The translations under genes and the position numbers were made by a program. This document shows positions 33,874 to 45,463 of a stretch of 64,000 nucleotides of DNA, piece after piece. Position 1 is the stretch's first letter; each line of letters begins with the position of its first letter. The stretch comes from Cercophora sp. LCS_1. Taxonomy: Eukaryota > Ascomycota > Sordariomycetes > Sordariales > Lasiosphaeriaceae. The notes under the pieces were generated by a model that searched no databases, was not told the origin of the DNA, and saw only the letters and a list, made by a program, of their open reading frames with translations. The stretch is from NCBI GenBank assembly GCA_036250225.1, contig JAPZLL010000001.1, positions 744,001 to 808,000 on the forward strand, read 5' to 3'.

Positions 33874-36443
33874 TCAAGCCTTGACCCCTCGGGCGCTCAC
33901 TTCTCCCTTCTCCCCAATATTCAGCAGTCTACGACAATCAGGGCAGTACCACTTTGTCGTTCTTGCCGGAATATCGGTCAGCCCGACGCATTCAAGATGG
34001 AACCACTCCCCTTTGCAACCCTAGTCATGGTTAGCATCAACCTACAGTCTCAAGACAGCAGGATACTCACATCCACGTTATCGCACTGGATCATGGTACC
34101 AAAGCTCACTCGGTTGCAAAGGCAATATCGTGCCTCGTCCGGATCAATAACGTTACCCTCGTCGTCCACCTCAACCTCAGTCACCTCTGCCTCAGCCTTG
34201 CCCTCTTTCTTGGTGCCCGCCCGCGCTGTCTTCTTTTTCGGTGCTGCCTTGCGCTTTCCAACGGCGCTGTTACCGCCGCTCACCGTACGACTAATGATAC
34301 CGGGTGCCGGCCGCTTGGCTCGCCTACTACTGGGACGCGCGGGTGCCTCTTGACGTTCTGGTGCAGGTGTGTTCCGGGCGGTGCTAGCGCGCCGGGTACG
34401 ATCTGCAGCCAGAGACGGTGCCTGTGGTTCCTGACTGGCAGCTTTACCTCCTCGGGACGCCGGTCGGCGTGTTGTTGTCGATGAGGTGCCACCAGCGGAA
34501 GCTGGAGCCACAGGCTGGGCGTCGGGGTCTGCTGTTGGGCTAATGGGTGCTGGACTAGATGCACGAGATGGAGGTTTGGGTGCTGCTGTCGGCACATGTT
34601 CTTTGGGTTGATCCTGCGCACGTGGCACTTGTGTCTTTCTTGTCTCTCTCACGGGAGGGAGGATCGGTGTGGTCGACTTCTTGGGGGAATGAACTGGTGG
34701 CGGTATAGGAGTTTCGGATACTGGCAGCTTCACAGGGGGAAGAACAGGAGCTGTTACGCCGGCGCCAGCGCTGCTACTTGGCGCTGGAGAAGTCGCCGAG
34801 GCAACTGAAGTGCCCGATTTCGCTGTGATGGTGTGATCAGGGAGAGGAATCGGTGTGGTGGAGTGAAGCACCGGCACAAGTACATGCTTTGGTGGCTGAA
34901 CAGGTGTCTCCTGGCTCAGTTGTGAGTTGTTGATTTGCGGTGGTGGGACTGGAGTCTCAGTCTTGGTGCGCTTGACTTGCGGTTTTTGACCAGCTGCTCG
35001 GTCAGCGGAGGGGGTCTGCTTCTCGGCATCTGCCTCTGGCACCGAGTCTCTCTTCCGCTTCTTTGCTGGCTTAGCTTTACCTGTTGCCGCTTTGGCAGCG
35101 TCTGCAGTACCGTTGCTCGGAGTGGCGCCAGACATAATAAGCTCGGCGACCCTCGCGTTCAACTTCCTCGCGGACTCTTCGGCCTCTTCAGCGGCAATCT
35201 GGGCAAGAGCTTTGCGCTTCGCCTTCTTCGCCTCGTTCAGCCGCATGCCCCGGTTGCTGAGATTCTTCTCGTCTGTGGCCAAGGCTTGCAGTGGCAGAGC
35301 GCCCAGAGGCATTCGCTCATCGCCAGTCTCCGGGTCAATGATAGGTACCGGCATTTTACCCTCAAAAACGGTGCCCTCATCTTCGGCCTTTTGTTTCGCC
35401 GCCTTGAATGCCTCGATACCACGACCCAAATTGCTCAGCTCACGCGCAACCATCGTATCGCTAGGCGTCCATGCTGCGTTCTTCTTCATCCGCTTCCTAA
35501 GCCTTGCCAGTTCATATGGAGTGAGCTGGCCCCATGGCGCATCCGCACTCCCTATCACAACGTTCTCGGGTGGTGGCTTGTGTTGTGCCAGCGCAGCACT
35601 CGTTGAGATGATATGACCCCCTGGAACATTTGGCGGCGGGACGGATGTCCTAGACTTTGGCACCTTTCCTACTTTGGGGGGTCTCGAACTGCCCTTGACA
35701 AGCTTAATCCTCGGGGGGGCTGGGGTGACACGACTTGTCGGTGGCGACTCATCCTCCTCCTCTTCTGACGAGCTTGTCTCGCTTCCACTCGTGTATGCAT
35801 CGTAGTTGAGATCGTATGGCGCGAGAACCTCTCCGGGCACAGTAATTCTAGGGACGCGGGGTCTTCGCACTTTCTGACCATCAGGCCGGGAAGGGAGCTT
35901 GGGCGCTCTCGAGAGCTGGGGCGATTTGGATGTCGCAACAGGGCTCTTCTGCTCCTCTGGCGGGGGATAGTTCTCCAGCATCGTCTCCAGCTTCGACAGA
36001 ATTGTCTTCGCGCGGACATAGTGCCTATTGAGCGTCTCGGACATTCGTACTGCCTCGGCATGGGAGTAGACGCGAGAACTCACGGCCTGATTGAGGTTCT
36101 CTGATATCTGGGCGCGCAACTCGACGGTTCCGGCGCGCTCGTTCGGAGGGATCCTGGGCAGCTGGCCCCATGTTGTGGAAAGCTCGTTCAGCCGGGTCGA
36201 TGAGTCGTAGTAGGTCTCGTCGAGTTTTCCGATCAGAGTGAGCGAGCGCATCATGTCGGAGGGCAGATACTCAGTAAAGTCGAGGAAGTCGGTCACGGTT
36301 GCCTGCGCATCGGGGTCGGCGCGGAGACCGAGCGATCCAAGAGGGTTCTCCATCGTTCGAACCACTTGTTCAATCGGCGGCGCATTCTGTCGCGGGGAGA
36401 CGGCCTCGTCGAGGCCGGCCTGCTCGATCGACGCAGCTGCCAT
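33874..36443 (-). CDS. ING-family PHD-finger protein (Pho23/Yng-like), PHD exon frame-disrupted as read
   Basis: Exon 1 is 36443-34068 or close to it; the last exon is 34020-33874, separated by an intron with GTGAGT and CTAACCATGACTAG. The N-terminal ING domain (residues about 25-130) has FLDFTEYLPSDMMRSLTLIG, LDETYYDSSTRLNELSTTWG and LNRHYVRAKTILSKLETMLE. A long Pro/Ser/Lys-rich linker follows, with LAPYDLNYDAYTSGSE and an AT-hook-like GGKAA region. The C-terminal PHD finger starts YCLCNRVSFGTMIQCDNVD in exon 1 and continues GEWFHLECVGL and KWYCPDCR in the last exon. ING PHD fingers bind histone H3K4me3 and sit in HDAC or HAT complexes. As read, the GEWFH block is in a different frame from exon 1 and from the final KWYCPDCR block (see findings). 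Roughly 840 residues expected. Pho23 versus Yng assignment is open. Confidence 0.8.
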
Positions 36444-37488
36444 TTTTCAAGGTCGTCGCCGGTCGTGTTTTGGCGGCTCTGGAGTTATGTGCGAGGGCGG
36501 CGCACGGAAGGGTGGGCTGGATGGCCTAGCTAGGCCCCAGCGGGAGAGGTGCCTGGTGTGGAACGCAGGACTGGCGATGTTTGTGACGAAGTTGGCGCAC
36601 ACCGGAGGCGAGGATTGCGAAATCGAAACAATGTGTTTGACGCGTTGTAGCCAAGCTCGAGTGCCTGGCGAATGGAGCTTGCCGGGTTTGAGCGTGATGG
36701 TGGGTGGGTCCGTGCATGCACAGACGATTTGGCGCTCCGCAGGAAGGTAAGGCTGCCGCTTATCAGCAGTTGCTTATATCGAAGGAACGAGGTTCTCTTT
36801 GTTGCATGTATCGACAACGGCCTCCGACAGGGGGTTGCGATAGTATCACATCGTCTCCCCCCAAGATTCTTGACATCCCCACATAGCTCTTCAGCCTCTG
36901 CAGCAATGGTGTCATATTTAATATGTGCCAGGCATAATTTCTGTCCTCACCAGCAAAGAAGCCGCTTGTTTCCCACATCATGAGTCAAAATGAGAAGTTG
37001 CGAGGGAGCCGTCAAGGTTGAGAAATCTCCTGAAACTGGAGTCTCTCGTTCATACCACGTCCTCAAAGAGGCCTCTGGCAGTTGTCTACCTAAGGTAACG
37101 AAGAAATTCCAACAGCAACCACGCGTCTGTGGATACCATCATTCATCCTGCCCGGTCAAGCCCCCAAAATGCCCATGCAACCCAAAGCGGTAAATGGAAA
37201 CGAAAACCACAGCCAATATGCAACCCAGACCAAACCAGAACATCCATCCATCCACCCCTGTGACAACCTCAACCGCGCCGGAAACCCACTCGCAGACCGA
37301 CTGCTCTGCACCGTCTGGCTGGAGAGTAGAGAGGCAAAGAATGAAAGACATGCTGTTCCCGATGTGGGAGAGAGAAGTGTGACCCGAACGCCAAAATGCC
37401 GGATAACCCCATGGTCCATCAATCCAATCCCACACGTTAAAAGAATGGTAAAAAGTCAAGGAGAAAAGAAAGCATGGCGTTGCAGCCT
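36444..37488. other. Upstream region of the ING gene
   Basis: 1.05 kb between two minus-strand genes. No convincing gene on either strand. Confidence 0.5.
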
Positions 37489-38226
37489 TCACCAGTTATT
37501 CCGTTGGACCAGCTTCGCCCCGTGAACAACCTCCTGCTCTTCAACTTCATACCACGACTGATCTCCCACCGTTGTCAGGGACGCGTATGCTGTGAGGGAC
37601 TTGCATTTGCTAAGGTGGCTCGTGTTAGCAATCCAGACTTCTCAGGTCTTCAAGACATGAAAACTTACAGATAGCCGTTGATAGTCAGGGCACCCCAGAC
37701 TTCAATTTCGCCTTGCACCTCGAGCGTTCCGTTGATCTTGAGTTTCCCAAAGATCTTAACCTTGTCTGCACAAAGCGCACTGCCGTTGACCTTGACATTT
37801 CCAAACGACTTGAGTTTGCCACTGTTCCACTTTGTTAGTTTCAGCCCCGGATATATGTCCAGAAAAGGGGTACACGTACTTGCAAGTCAAATTCCCGTTC
37901 AGATCAATGTTTCCATAAGCCTCGATTCTGTCCTGAACCAGGAAATCCCCGTCCAGCGTGACGGCCCCCATTGACTTGACCGAGCCATCAACCTCCATTG
38001 GCCCCTTGAGCTCAACAGAGGAGTCTGACTTGATGCTCTTCTTCTTCTTGAATGCCGCCTGGGCCGCTGATGACCCACCGGTGGGCATATTGTCAAATGT
38101 CATGACCTGTTCGTAGGCGTACATGGTATCGGTTGTGGTAAATGAGCCGTCTGTTGTTGAAGGTGTATCTGCCGATGTAGCAGTTGCTGGTGTGGATGCT
38201 GATGATGAAGATGTATTGTTGTTATT

Positions 38227-38267
<41 letters not shown>

Positions 38268-38301
38268 CCGTCGTCGTCGATGCTCTCTTGCCCTTGTTCA
38301 T
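37489..38301 (-). CDS. Bactofilin-like beta-helical repeat protein with poly-Asn tract
   Basis: Three exons: 38301-37880, 37821-37669 and 37609-37489, giving 231 residues. Introns are GTACGT..AACTAACAAAG..GAACAG and GTAAGT..TTGCTAACACG..CCTTAG. The N-terminus (MNKGKRAST) is followed by about 17 Asn, encoded by an AAC/AAT repeat, then Ser/Thr-rich linker and a basic FKKKKSIKSD patch. Residues from about 105 to 192 form a regular repeat of V/L-x-G-x-h-x-V-x-G type: ELKGPMEVDGSVKSMGAVTL, DGDFLVQDRIEAYGNIDLNG, GKLKSFGNVKVNGSALCADK, VKIFGKLKINGTLEVQGEIE and VWGALTINGYL. This is the pattern of the polymer-forming bactofilin domain (DUF583), a right-handed beta-helix that assembles filaments in bacteria. 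No signal peptide or transmembrane segment. A longer frame reaching upstream to 38664 looks non-coding. Role in the fungus unknown. Confidence 0.72.
38215..38267. repeat. (GTT/ATT)n trinucleotide repeat inside a coding exon
   Basis: About 17 consecutive GTT or ATT units on the plus strand, read on the minus strand as AAC/AAT and so encoding the poly-asparagine run of the bactofilin-like protein. Such tracts expand and contract in units of one Asn without breaking the frame. Confidence 0.95.
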
Positions 38302-40391
38302 CGTATCGAGGGGCAATGGGAAGGGGTGATATATAAATATCAAAACAGCGTCGTGGTGGTGATGGTCGAGGACAAAGAACTGACGTAGTAGTCTCGGGCC
38401 TGACAACCAGTAGACCCAAACGAGAAGGTGGAGGAGTAACGGAAACACCCAAGCGGCATTGCCGTCATTCCTAGCGTCGATGCAAGGTAGTGTCAAGCAG
38501 GGCTTAGGCAAGCAGCGACGCACCCGGGTTGGCCGTGGGGAAAGACAAAGCAAGTGGATATGGAACGGAGAGAGGTAGAGGTTCGGGAAGCTATATAGAA
38601 AGGGGCAACCTGTTGACCAAGCACACCGATGAATAGGGCAGACAGAGATGATGAGCCATTGCACGCAGCTCCGGACGGACCTGACTCCAGGTCTGCGTCG
38701 GCTTCACTTGAATGCCGCGACGTCCTAGGAAAAAGAGAGCGTGCAGCCAGCCGTAGGGCGGGTAAACAATCACACACCCTAGGCTGGCCCGAGGTTCAAA
38801 GTCCTGGAATCTGCCTTCTGCCTACGGGGGCCCAAAGCATTGACGGCACCATCCCAAGAGCAAAGGCCAGCTCACGACCCCAGCTTGGGCAGCCGATTTG
38901 CTAGACATGGGTGTTGATGGGACGAAGATGGGGATGGGATGGAACATGGAGAGAGAGCAAGGGTTTAGGTACATGGGGGTGGTGGTGTCGGTGTCGGTGT
39001 CGATACCCCTCGTCCCCGCGACCTGCCTGCCACTAAGCAACGCCGGTCCGTCAAGTGACAAGTTAAGACCGGGGTCTTCCATGCTGGGTACGCCAGGAAA
39101 GCAAACAGAAAAGAGTCACCGTCACAGCCAGTGCCGCTATCGAGCCGACATGTAACCGTTAGTCGAGAGAAACATGCCCTGCGCGGCACCGTCTCATCAC
39201 CACTCCATCAAGTCGCTTCCAGCCAGCCCCCATCGGGATGGGAGCACGACGGGAATGACGGGGGTAATATTCCCACCTGCGTTTGTGCTGCTTCCAAGAT
39301 GGGCAAATTGAGTCCCCAAGCCAGAGAAAAAAGGTTCCAACATCAGACTAACGTCTAAAAAGCGACAGGGGTTGACAGAGTTCTGGGAGAGCAGCGCGGC
39401 TCTAGCACTTTGGCCGCTTGCGATTGGGCGCGCCCCATGAGAAGCTCGTGGCGCAGTGGGATGCAACAGTGCATCTTTTCTCTTCGGGTTCACTCGACGC
39501 AAAGTGTGGCCACGGCTGCAGCGCGGCCGGCGAGCGCCTCCGAAATCGTCAGGCCGAAAAAACCGACATCAGCGCCTTTGCAGCGTGTGCCGGGAATGCT
39601 CAGCGCTGGGCTGGCAAATAGGGGAGGCCGCCCGTACATCCCGCTTCCGGCATTGCATCGACGGCGTCCGGCCCCGGCGCTCGCAAAGGGAAATGTGGCG
39701 CCCCGATCCGCCAACGCCATTCGCCCGTTGCTTCCAGCTCCCGCTAAAAATAAGGCGCAGCAGGGCTGAAGCATTTCCTCTCTGTGCGATTGTGTCACCC
39801 ACAACCGCTGCCCGCCCCACCACCTCAAAGCTCGCGACAGATGCTTCTTCAGAATAAAACATCCGCGGATTACTGTCCCACTTTACGTTTGGCGCGCTTG
39901 TGCGGCCGAGAAACGCCTTACCTGCGTCTAGGGGGTCCATTCAGCTGTCTTGGCGCCGCACCGCTTGCCCCTGGTCCCGGCAGCCGAACGACACGCCATG
40001 TGGTTGTGATGGTGGTTGCTGATGCACTCAAGCCTCTCCTGCAGCGCTCGGGGCCGAAACCACGCGGTCGCCATGCAGGACGCAGTGGAAATCAAGCCAC
40101 CAGTCCCTAGGACATTCGTAATCGGGAAAGCAAACCACACAAGTGACAAGAAGGGCAGAGGGTAGGAACAGACACGTTGTCAAACATCGCGATGGATGCC
40201 TGCGTCGAGGACCTGACTGAGTCAGTTCATAGCGTCTTGATTTCCGAATAACCTGCAGCTGCATGCCCAACCAAAGCCCAAACGAACTCTGACCCTCTCA
40301 TCGCTGCCTGTGTCTCGCTGAAATTCCAGTCCGGGTCCCTAATTCATGTGATGACCTATGACGCGTCGGCGTCGAAAAGATTCGTGTGTCC
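38302..40391. other. Gene-free region
   Basis: 2.1 kb between the bactofilin-like start and the end of the next minus-strand gene. Overlapping open frames around 39410-39940 lack any recognisable domain. A GATATATAAATATC element lies at about 38328-38341, roughly 30-40 bases upstream of the bactofilin-like ATG, and might be a TATA-type element. Confidence 0.45.
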
Positions 40392-41782
40392 TCATACACT
40401 CCCCACGTATCGTAACGTAAGTCCAGTCACGGCGGTCGCAACGACGAATATGCCGGCGTAAACAGCGGCGCCGAAAGACTCAACCCCGTTGATCTCCAAA
40501 GCACATCGCAGGTAGGTACCAACACCGGCATACAGCATCGCAACAGCAGTCCGGTTGATGGACACCTTTGTCTTGCTACTGAACCCCCAGATATTGTAGA
40601 TGACTGTCTCAGAGAGACTCGCAGTAACGGGGTCAAACTCGGCCAGCTCCTGTTCTTCCTTCTCGCTGCGCGGTGTCGTCACAACAGGGGTGAAGATAAA
40701 TGTTCGGGCAGCTACCCCGAACAATAAGCTGAGAGCCAGCGTCGGTGGATTCCCGATGCCGAGCAGGATTGCATCGACAGCCGGGATTATGGTCGGAATT
40801 CCGTTGAAGTAAAGCACAAGGACCGTGGGGAGGAACGTTCTCGAAGCCAGGAACAAGACAACATTGAGGATGAGGCCGGACAAAAGGGAGGTAAGAAGTT
40901 GGATGCCCCTATCAGTGATGATCTCCCGGTTGTCGACATCAGGTGCGGCTGAATGTGCGTTTGAGAGCTGGCGCAAAAGGAAGAATGGCAAGAATGATGA
41001 TACGACGTCGACGCCGAGGTACGCGCTCGCTGTTACGGGGCGGATGCCGTAAAACGCGGAGGTGAGGTATGTCTAGCACAACGCCAGTCGGGTCAGCCCA
41101 AAGCTCTGTCCAACCGCTCACTTTGGCAGATATGAAACGGCGCTGCTTCCCCGGACTTCATGCGGCTGCGGGGGGCGAGAACGGGGGACATCAACTTACT
41201 GCAGGACCATGAGATAGCAGAGCCAATGCTGCAAGATCGTAGCCGTCAAAATTCCCGTACCAGCCTAGCGCAAGGCCGATTCTAACGACTGTCAGCATGT
41301 AATTGGGCCGAGATCAGTGCGGCAGCCCTTTCAGCCCTACTAAGGCCGGAAAGAAGGGCGAGGGGTGGGATGGACATCGGGGGTGGGCCGGAAGTGGATC
41401 ACGGAACCCGGAGATGGGACCGGGAATGGGGATCGAACAGGGGCTGCGGAGATGCAAAACAAGCTTACATCCTCCAAGCTGCCAAAACAACCGATTCCGT
41501 TGTAGATACGGACGGTCTTGAGATGCCCTCCAGCTCGCCACTGGTCAAGGAGCGCAGGACGGTCTGGCCCAAGAAGCTGAACGAGAAGCTCAACAAGACC
41601 AGTACTCCGAGCCAAGATGGCCCAGTAATGCCTGCCTGCGCATGTCGTGAAAGCGTTACGACCTTGTTCTCCGTGGTCCCTAGGGCTGAAGAGGATACAG
41701 CTGCGGGTGATGCGGCTGCGGCTGCGGACGCGGCTCCATCAGCGGCACTGGCCGCAGCATCCGCCGCTTTTACGGGTGGCAT
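40392..41782 (-). CDS. Uncharacterised fungal multipass membrane protein
   Basis: Three exons: 41782-41469, 41281-41200 and 41072-40392, giving 358 residues. Introns are GTAAGC..CTGAC..GTTAG and GTAAGT..CTGACC..GTGCTAG. The joined reading crosses both junctions smoothly: VVLAAWR-IIGLALGWYGNF and LALLSHGPA-TYLTSAFYG. Several hydrophobic segments are visible: GITGPSWLGVLVLLSFSF, the region around LAALALLSHGPATYLTSAFY, the region around GVDVVSSFLPFFLL, SLLSGLILNVVLFLASR, the TVLVLYFNGIPTIIPAV area, LALSLLFGVAARTFIFTP and FGAAVYAGIFVVATAVTGL. The first exon contains an Ala-rich low-complexity stretch. I do not recognise a characterised family; it resembles conserved hypothetical membrane proteins of Pezizomycotina. 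The start at 41782 is the only ATG in a suitable place but is not certain. Confidence 0.7.
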
Positions 41783-43869
41783 TCTCCCGTTGTGGATGGA
41801 GGGGGTCCCAAAAGAGCCACGCCGAGGTCGAAGATGCAACAACAGCTCCCGAAATACACTAGTATCGTCTTCAGCTCGCTGCAGCCTGCGCCGAGTATTG
41901 CAGGTGTCCGAGATGACCCGGGTCGTAGCTGGGGCGCGTGTCCTCGACTTGCTCGAAAGATATAACCCCAATGGACTCGGAGTCGGAGGGAATCGAAATC
42001 CCTATCTTCGGCTGTTGTAGTCCTGAAATCAAGATGACTGAAGAGACAGAGGGGCTAAGTGAGTCGCGAAGGTGGTATGAGGCAGGACGGTTTGGGCAGC
42101 GGGCAGATGTGGGGAGCTTGACCGTTGCTTGTTGTGGAGCAGTGACGTCGCCCAATGGAAGCTTGCGACAAGAAAGTCGCCTCCAGTGACGACTTCAACT
42201 TATTTATATGGTCATTTCAATTTCAACAACATAAGGCGGACAAAATATCATCTTAATAATGTCAGCATATTTTCAAGACTACATCAGGAATTTATGTGAC
42301 CAGCCTAGTGGTAGACACCCCTTCGTCTTTTCATTACACCAGGTCTTTTTCTTTGAGGGATTTGTCCTCTCGCCGACCAACCCCACGACCCCACGCATCC
42401 CAGCTCGAAGGCCCGTCCTTCCCAGCAGCAATCTCGATACAGACTAAGTACCACTTGACAACTATCCGCTCTTACTTATTGTGAATACATGAATCCTGTC
42501 TTTCTGAAATCTGGTAACTAGACGTCTATACGGGGGTCCTGCCAGCCGCAACCAAGTCCTCGTGCAGGCTCCTCCGTGCTCACACCTTTGCAAACACCCC
42601 GCTCACCGAGGGAAGAAAGCATCCCCTAGTAGAATTTACCAATACTGAAAAGAGGATACCTGGGAGAAAATAAGGAGAGAAGGGCCTTCGCAGGGAAAAC
42701 GCTGAATGTTGTGTGCAGTTTTGAAAATATTCAAACCAGCTGCGTAGGCGTGTGTCACAGCGTCTTGCCCACCAAAGGTGGCCCGCTGGGAATGAATACT
42801 GGATCTTACCCTGACTGCCTTGCATCATTCGGAAGGTGCCGGTGGCTCGGGGGCAAGTGCGGCATACGTGACGAGGGTCGAAAGGTTCTTGCCAGTTGAC
42901 ACGCAACTCAGGGGCTGTCGAGGTGTATATCAAAAGTTCCAGGTTGATGACAAAAAAATGCGCACGCCGAATCCACCTGACACCCTTCAAATTGACACAA
43001 ACAGTAGACATATTCTCTTGTATATTTGTATTTAAAATAAAGTACATTAAAAGTGTGTTCAAATCTGTTGAAGTGCTCTTTAATGCCTTTCATTCTTGGG
43101 GAAGTCCCTACTTTCCAGGCACCCCTCCAAGTCCCGACTTTTTTGTCCGCGTTTTTTTGGAAGGCGCGATGCGAACTGGCGGGGGTGCTTACCTCCACCA
43201 GCTCGGCGCCTGCCAAGAGCTCCGTTTACACTTCGTTGTGTCGCTGCCCAAACATCTCGACCTTCCCATGTGAAGGTCGCGTTGCTCAACCATCCAACTG
43301 ACATGCCAAGAAAAGGGCGCTTTTTGCTCCGACAGAAACCGCCATTCTGCAAGGTGCATTCACGGGTAGGTATAAGACCTTTCTCTCACCAAGCAAGCTC
43401 GATCATGTCGATCCCCCGTCCAATTTGGAAGGGGATGAGTGACGTCCCGTCGTTTGTCGTCATCAGTTTGCAACCCCTTTTCTCCGCTACCCGACCATGA
43501 AACAGACTTTCTCCCTCTCACATCGTCTCATTCACGAAAACCACGTTGTTTGAACCATCTTCCATTCAGCAGGGAGAAATTCCTTCCTGCACCACGCTAT
43601 CGTCGCTCGCTATCATATTGAGGTGTTCGCTCAACGCTCGCACACAACACTCACTTTAACCTCGTGGGGTCGGCGGGCGTCATCGATCGCGGAGATCTCA
43701 AGCCGGCTGCCCCACTCTTCGGTGCCGAGTGTCGTCGGCGGAGCGACCTCATTTACATAATATAGGTATAGGTATACAAAAGAAATCATCCCTATCGTCA
43801 TCATAAACTCGGTTTGTTTGTCGCCCTTTCCGCATAGCGGATGCCGACGAACCGGAGTGTTGCAGGGTC
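41783..43869. other. Gene-free region
   Basis: 2.1 kb upstream of the membrane-protein gene and downstream of the C2H2 gene. AT-rich around 43010-43060. No gene, RNA or repeat supported. Confidence 0.5.
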
Positions 43870-45463
43870 CTACTCTTCCATCCTTCCAAAAACGCCATCA
43901 TCATCCTCATCGCTGCGGGCTCGAGAGCGCATGTCGTCGTCTTCGTCGTCGTCCATAACACTTCCCCCGCTTTCTTCCATCTTTACGTCTTCTCGTTGCA
44001 ACGTTCCGCGAGTGAAGCTCTCGGGGGCTCTGCTGGGGAAGCTGTTGATGAAGCTGGTACCCGTCAACGCTTGGTCGAGGTACTGCGCGGGAAGAGGCGG
44101 CACTGGAGGTGCGTCAGCCGGGAGATGAACAGTTCGGGAGCCACCGTTGCTACCAAAACTGCAGCTGAGAAGCTCAACTGCCGCGGCCAGATCGCGGTCA
44201 TCTTGCCCGGTAGCGTTCCTGCCCGATGACATGGGCCGCTGGTCCTGGCTGAGTTGGCGGAAATGACTGAAGCCGGCGCTGCTTGGGATGCTGCCGGTAG
44301 TCGACCCTGCCCACGGTGCGGATTGGTATGACCGAGAAAAGCCACTGCCGCTACTTTGCCTCTTGGCAAAGTTTCTATACGACATGCTTCCTGCGGGGAT
44401 GCCGTCTGCTTGGGGCGGCGGAGTGGTGTCGGCGGAGCTGCGATCCTGCTGTTCCGAGTATCCTGACGCACCTGGGGAGGCTGAGTCCTGGTCGCTGCCA
44501 AAATCCCGGGCTGAGTCCGGGGGTGTGTGGCCGCTGGCTGGGTCGTTGTTCATGGCCACGAGAACCGAAGCAGCTTCCAGGAGCTGCACCTGCTGGTGCT
44601 TGGAAATCAAGAGCTTGGAGGTGTAGGACCATTCGGGAGTATGCTCCCACCTGACGGAACAAGACAAGTCAACACAAATGTTTCAAACAAGACACTCGAG
44701 TTTCCTGGCCGGTACGAGATCCCCACATATGCTCCGGGATGCATTCAGGGGGCCTAGTGGTAGGAGATGATGGGAAAGGAGAATGGGCACAAACAAATGC
44801 TTGGTCAGGCAGCTGCTATGCTTGTATCCCTTCCCGCACTTCTCGCAGCGGAGTTCAGGACGGTTGCTCTTCCGGCCTTCCTTTACTAGGGGTTGGCCGT
44901 CGCTTGCTCGCCGAATGCGGGCCTTCCGCTCCGCTTCATCTCCGGACATGTCGTTGAGTTCGTCGTCAATGGCGCTTTCCTGCATGTTGGCGGTCCCATT
45001 GGCCGTCACGAACCTGTGGGTTGGAAGGCTGGCCGGCGGGGACGGCAGGCTTCCTGCTAACCCAGCACGCGAGAGTCCATTCCTCGACACGGTGCTCCGG
45101 CGAGAACCCACGGTTATAGGCAATGGCATCGGTCGGTCGCCGGCTTCGTGGAGGGCGGCTGCTACCGCAGCGACATTAGCGCCTGTGTTGGTCATGCTCT
45201 TTCGGCGAGTAACACGGTGGGTCCCATTCAGGGCGGCCCCGATTACCGAGTGTGAGTTGTTACGGGAATGCGATTGTCGAGTGATTGTCATGCCGCCCGA
45301 CAAGGAATTGGACGAGATAGACGGTCGGTGGGTTAGCGGTCGCGAGGTTTGTTGCATTTCCTGGCAGCGTGGAAAGAGAAGTCAGCACCGCCAGCTTCGC
45401 ACAAGGGCGACAGGAGCAAGGAGGTAGCATTGAGCTTGCGGGATCTACCTTGGATGAAGCCAT
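43870..45463 (-). CDS. C2H2 zinc-finger regulator
   Basis: Three exons: 45463-45449 (15 bases, MASSK), 45360-44795 and 44650-43870, giving 453 residues. Introns are GTAGAT..GTGCTGAC..CTGCCAG and GTTTGT..GTTGAC..CGTCAG. The second intron splits the zinc finger: RCEKCGKGYKHSSCLTKHL is in one exon and WEH in the next, giving C177, C180, H193 and H197. Flanking conserved blocks are ERKARIRRASDGQPL and, after the finger, TPEWSYTSKLLISKHQQVQL. The N-terminus is Ser/Thr-rich with many SRR/SRN sites. The C-terminus is acidic (EDVKMEESGGSVMDDDEDDD). A single C2H2 finger with a conserved C-terminal extension suggests a fungal transcription factor; I do not recognise a named ortholog. The tiny first exon is inferred from splice signals; the ATG at 45357 is the alternative start. 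Confidence 0.8.

Noticed and set aside
38302..38664. Open frame continuing upstream of the bactofilin-like ATG
   Set aside because: The added sequence is rich in His, Cys and Leu with no family likeness, and the ATG at 38301 is followed by the natural MNKGK start; treated as leader DNA.
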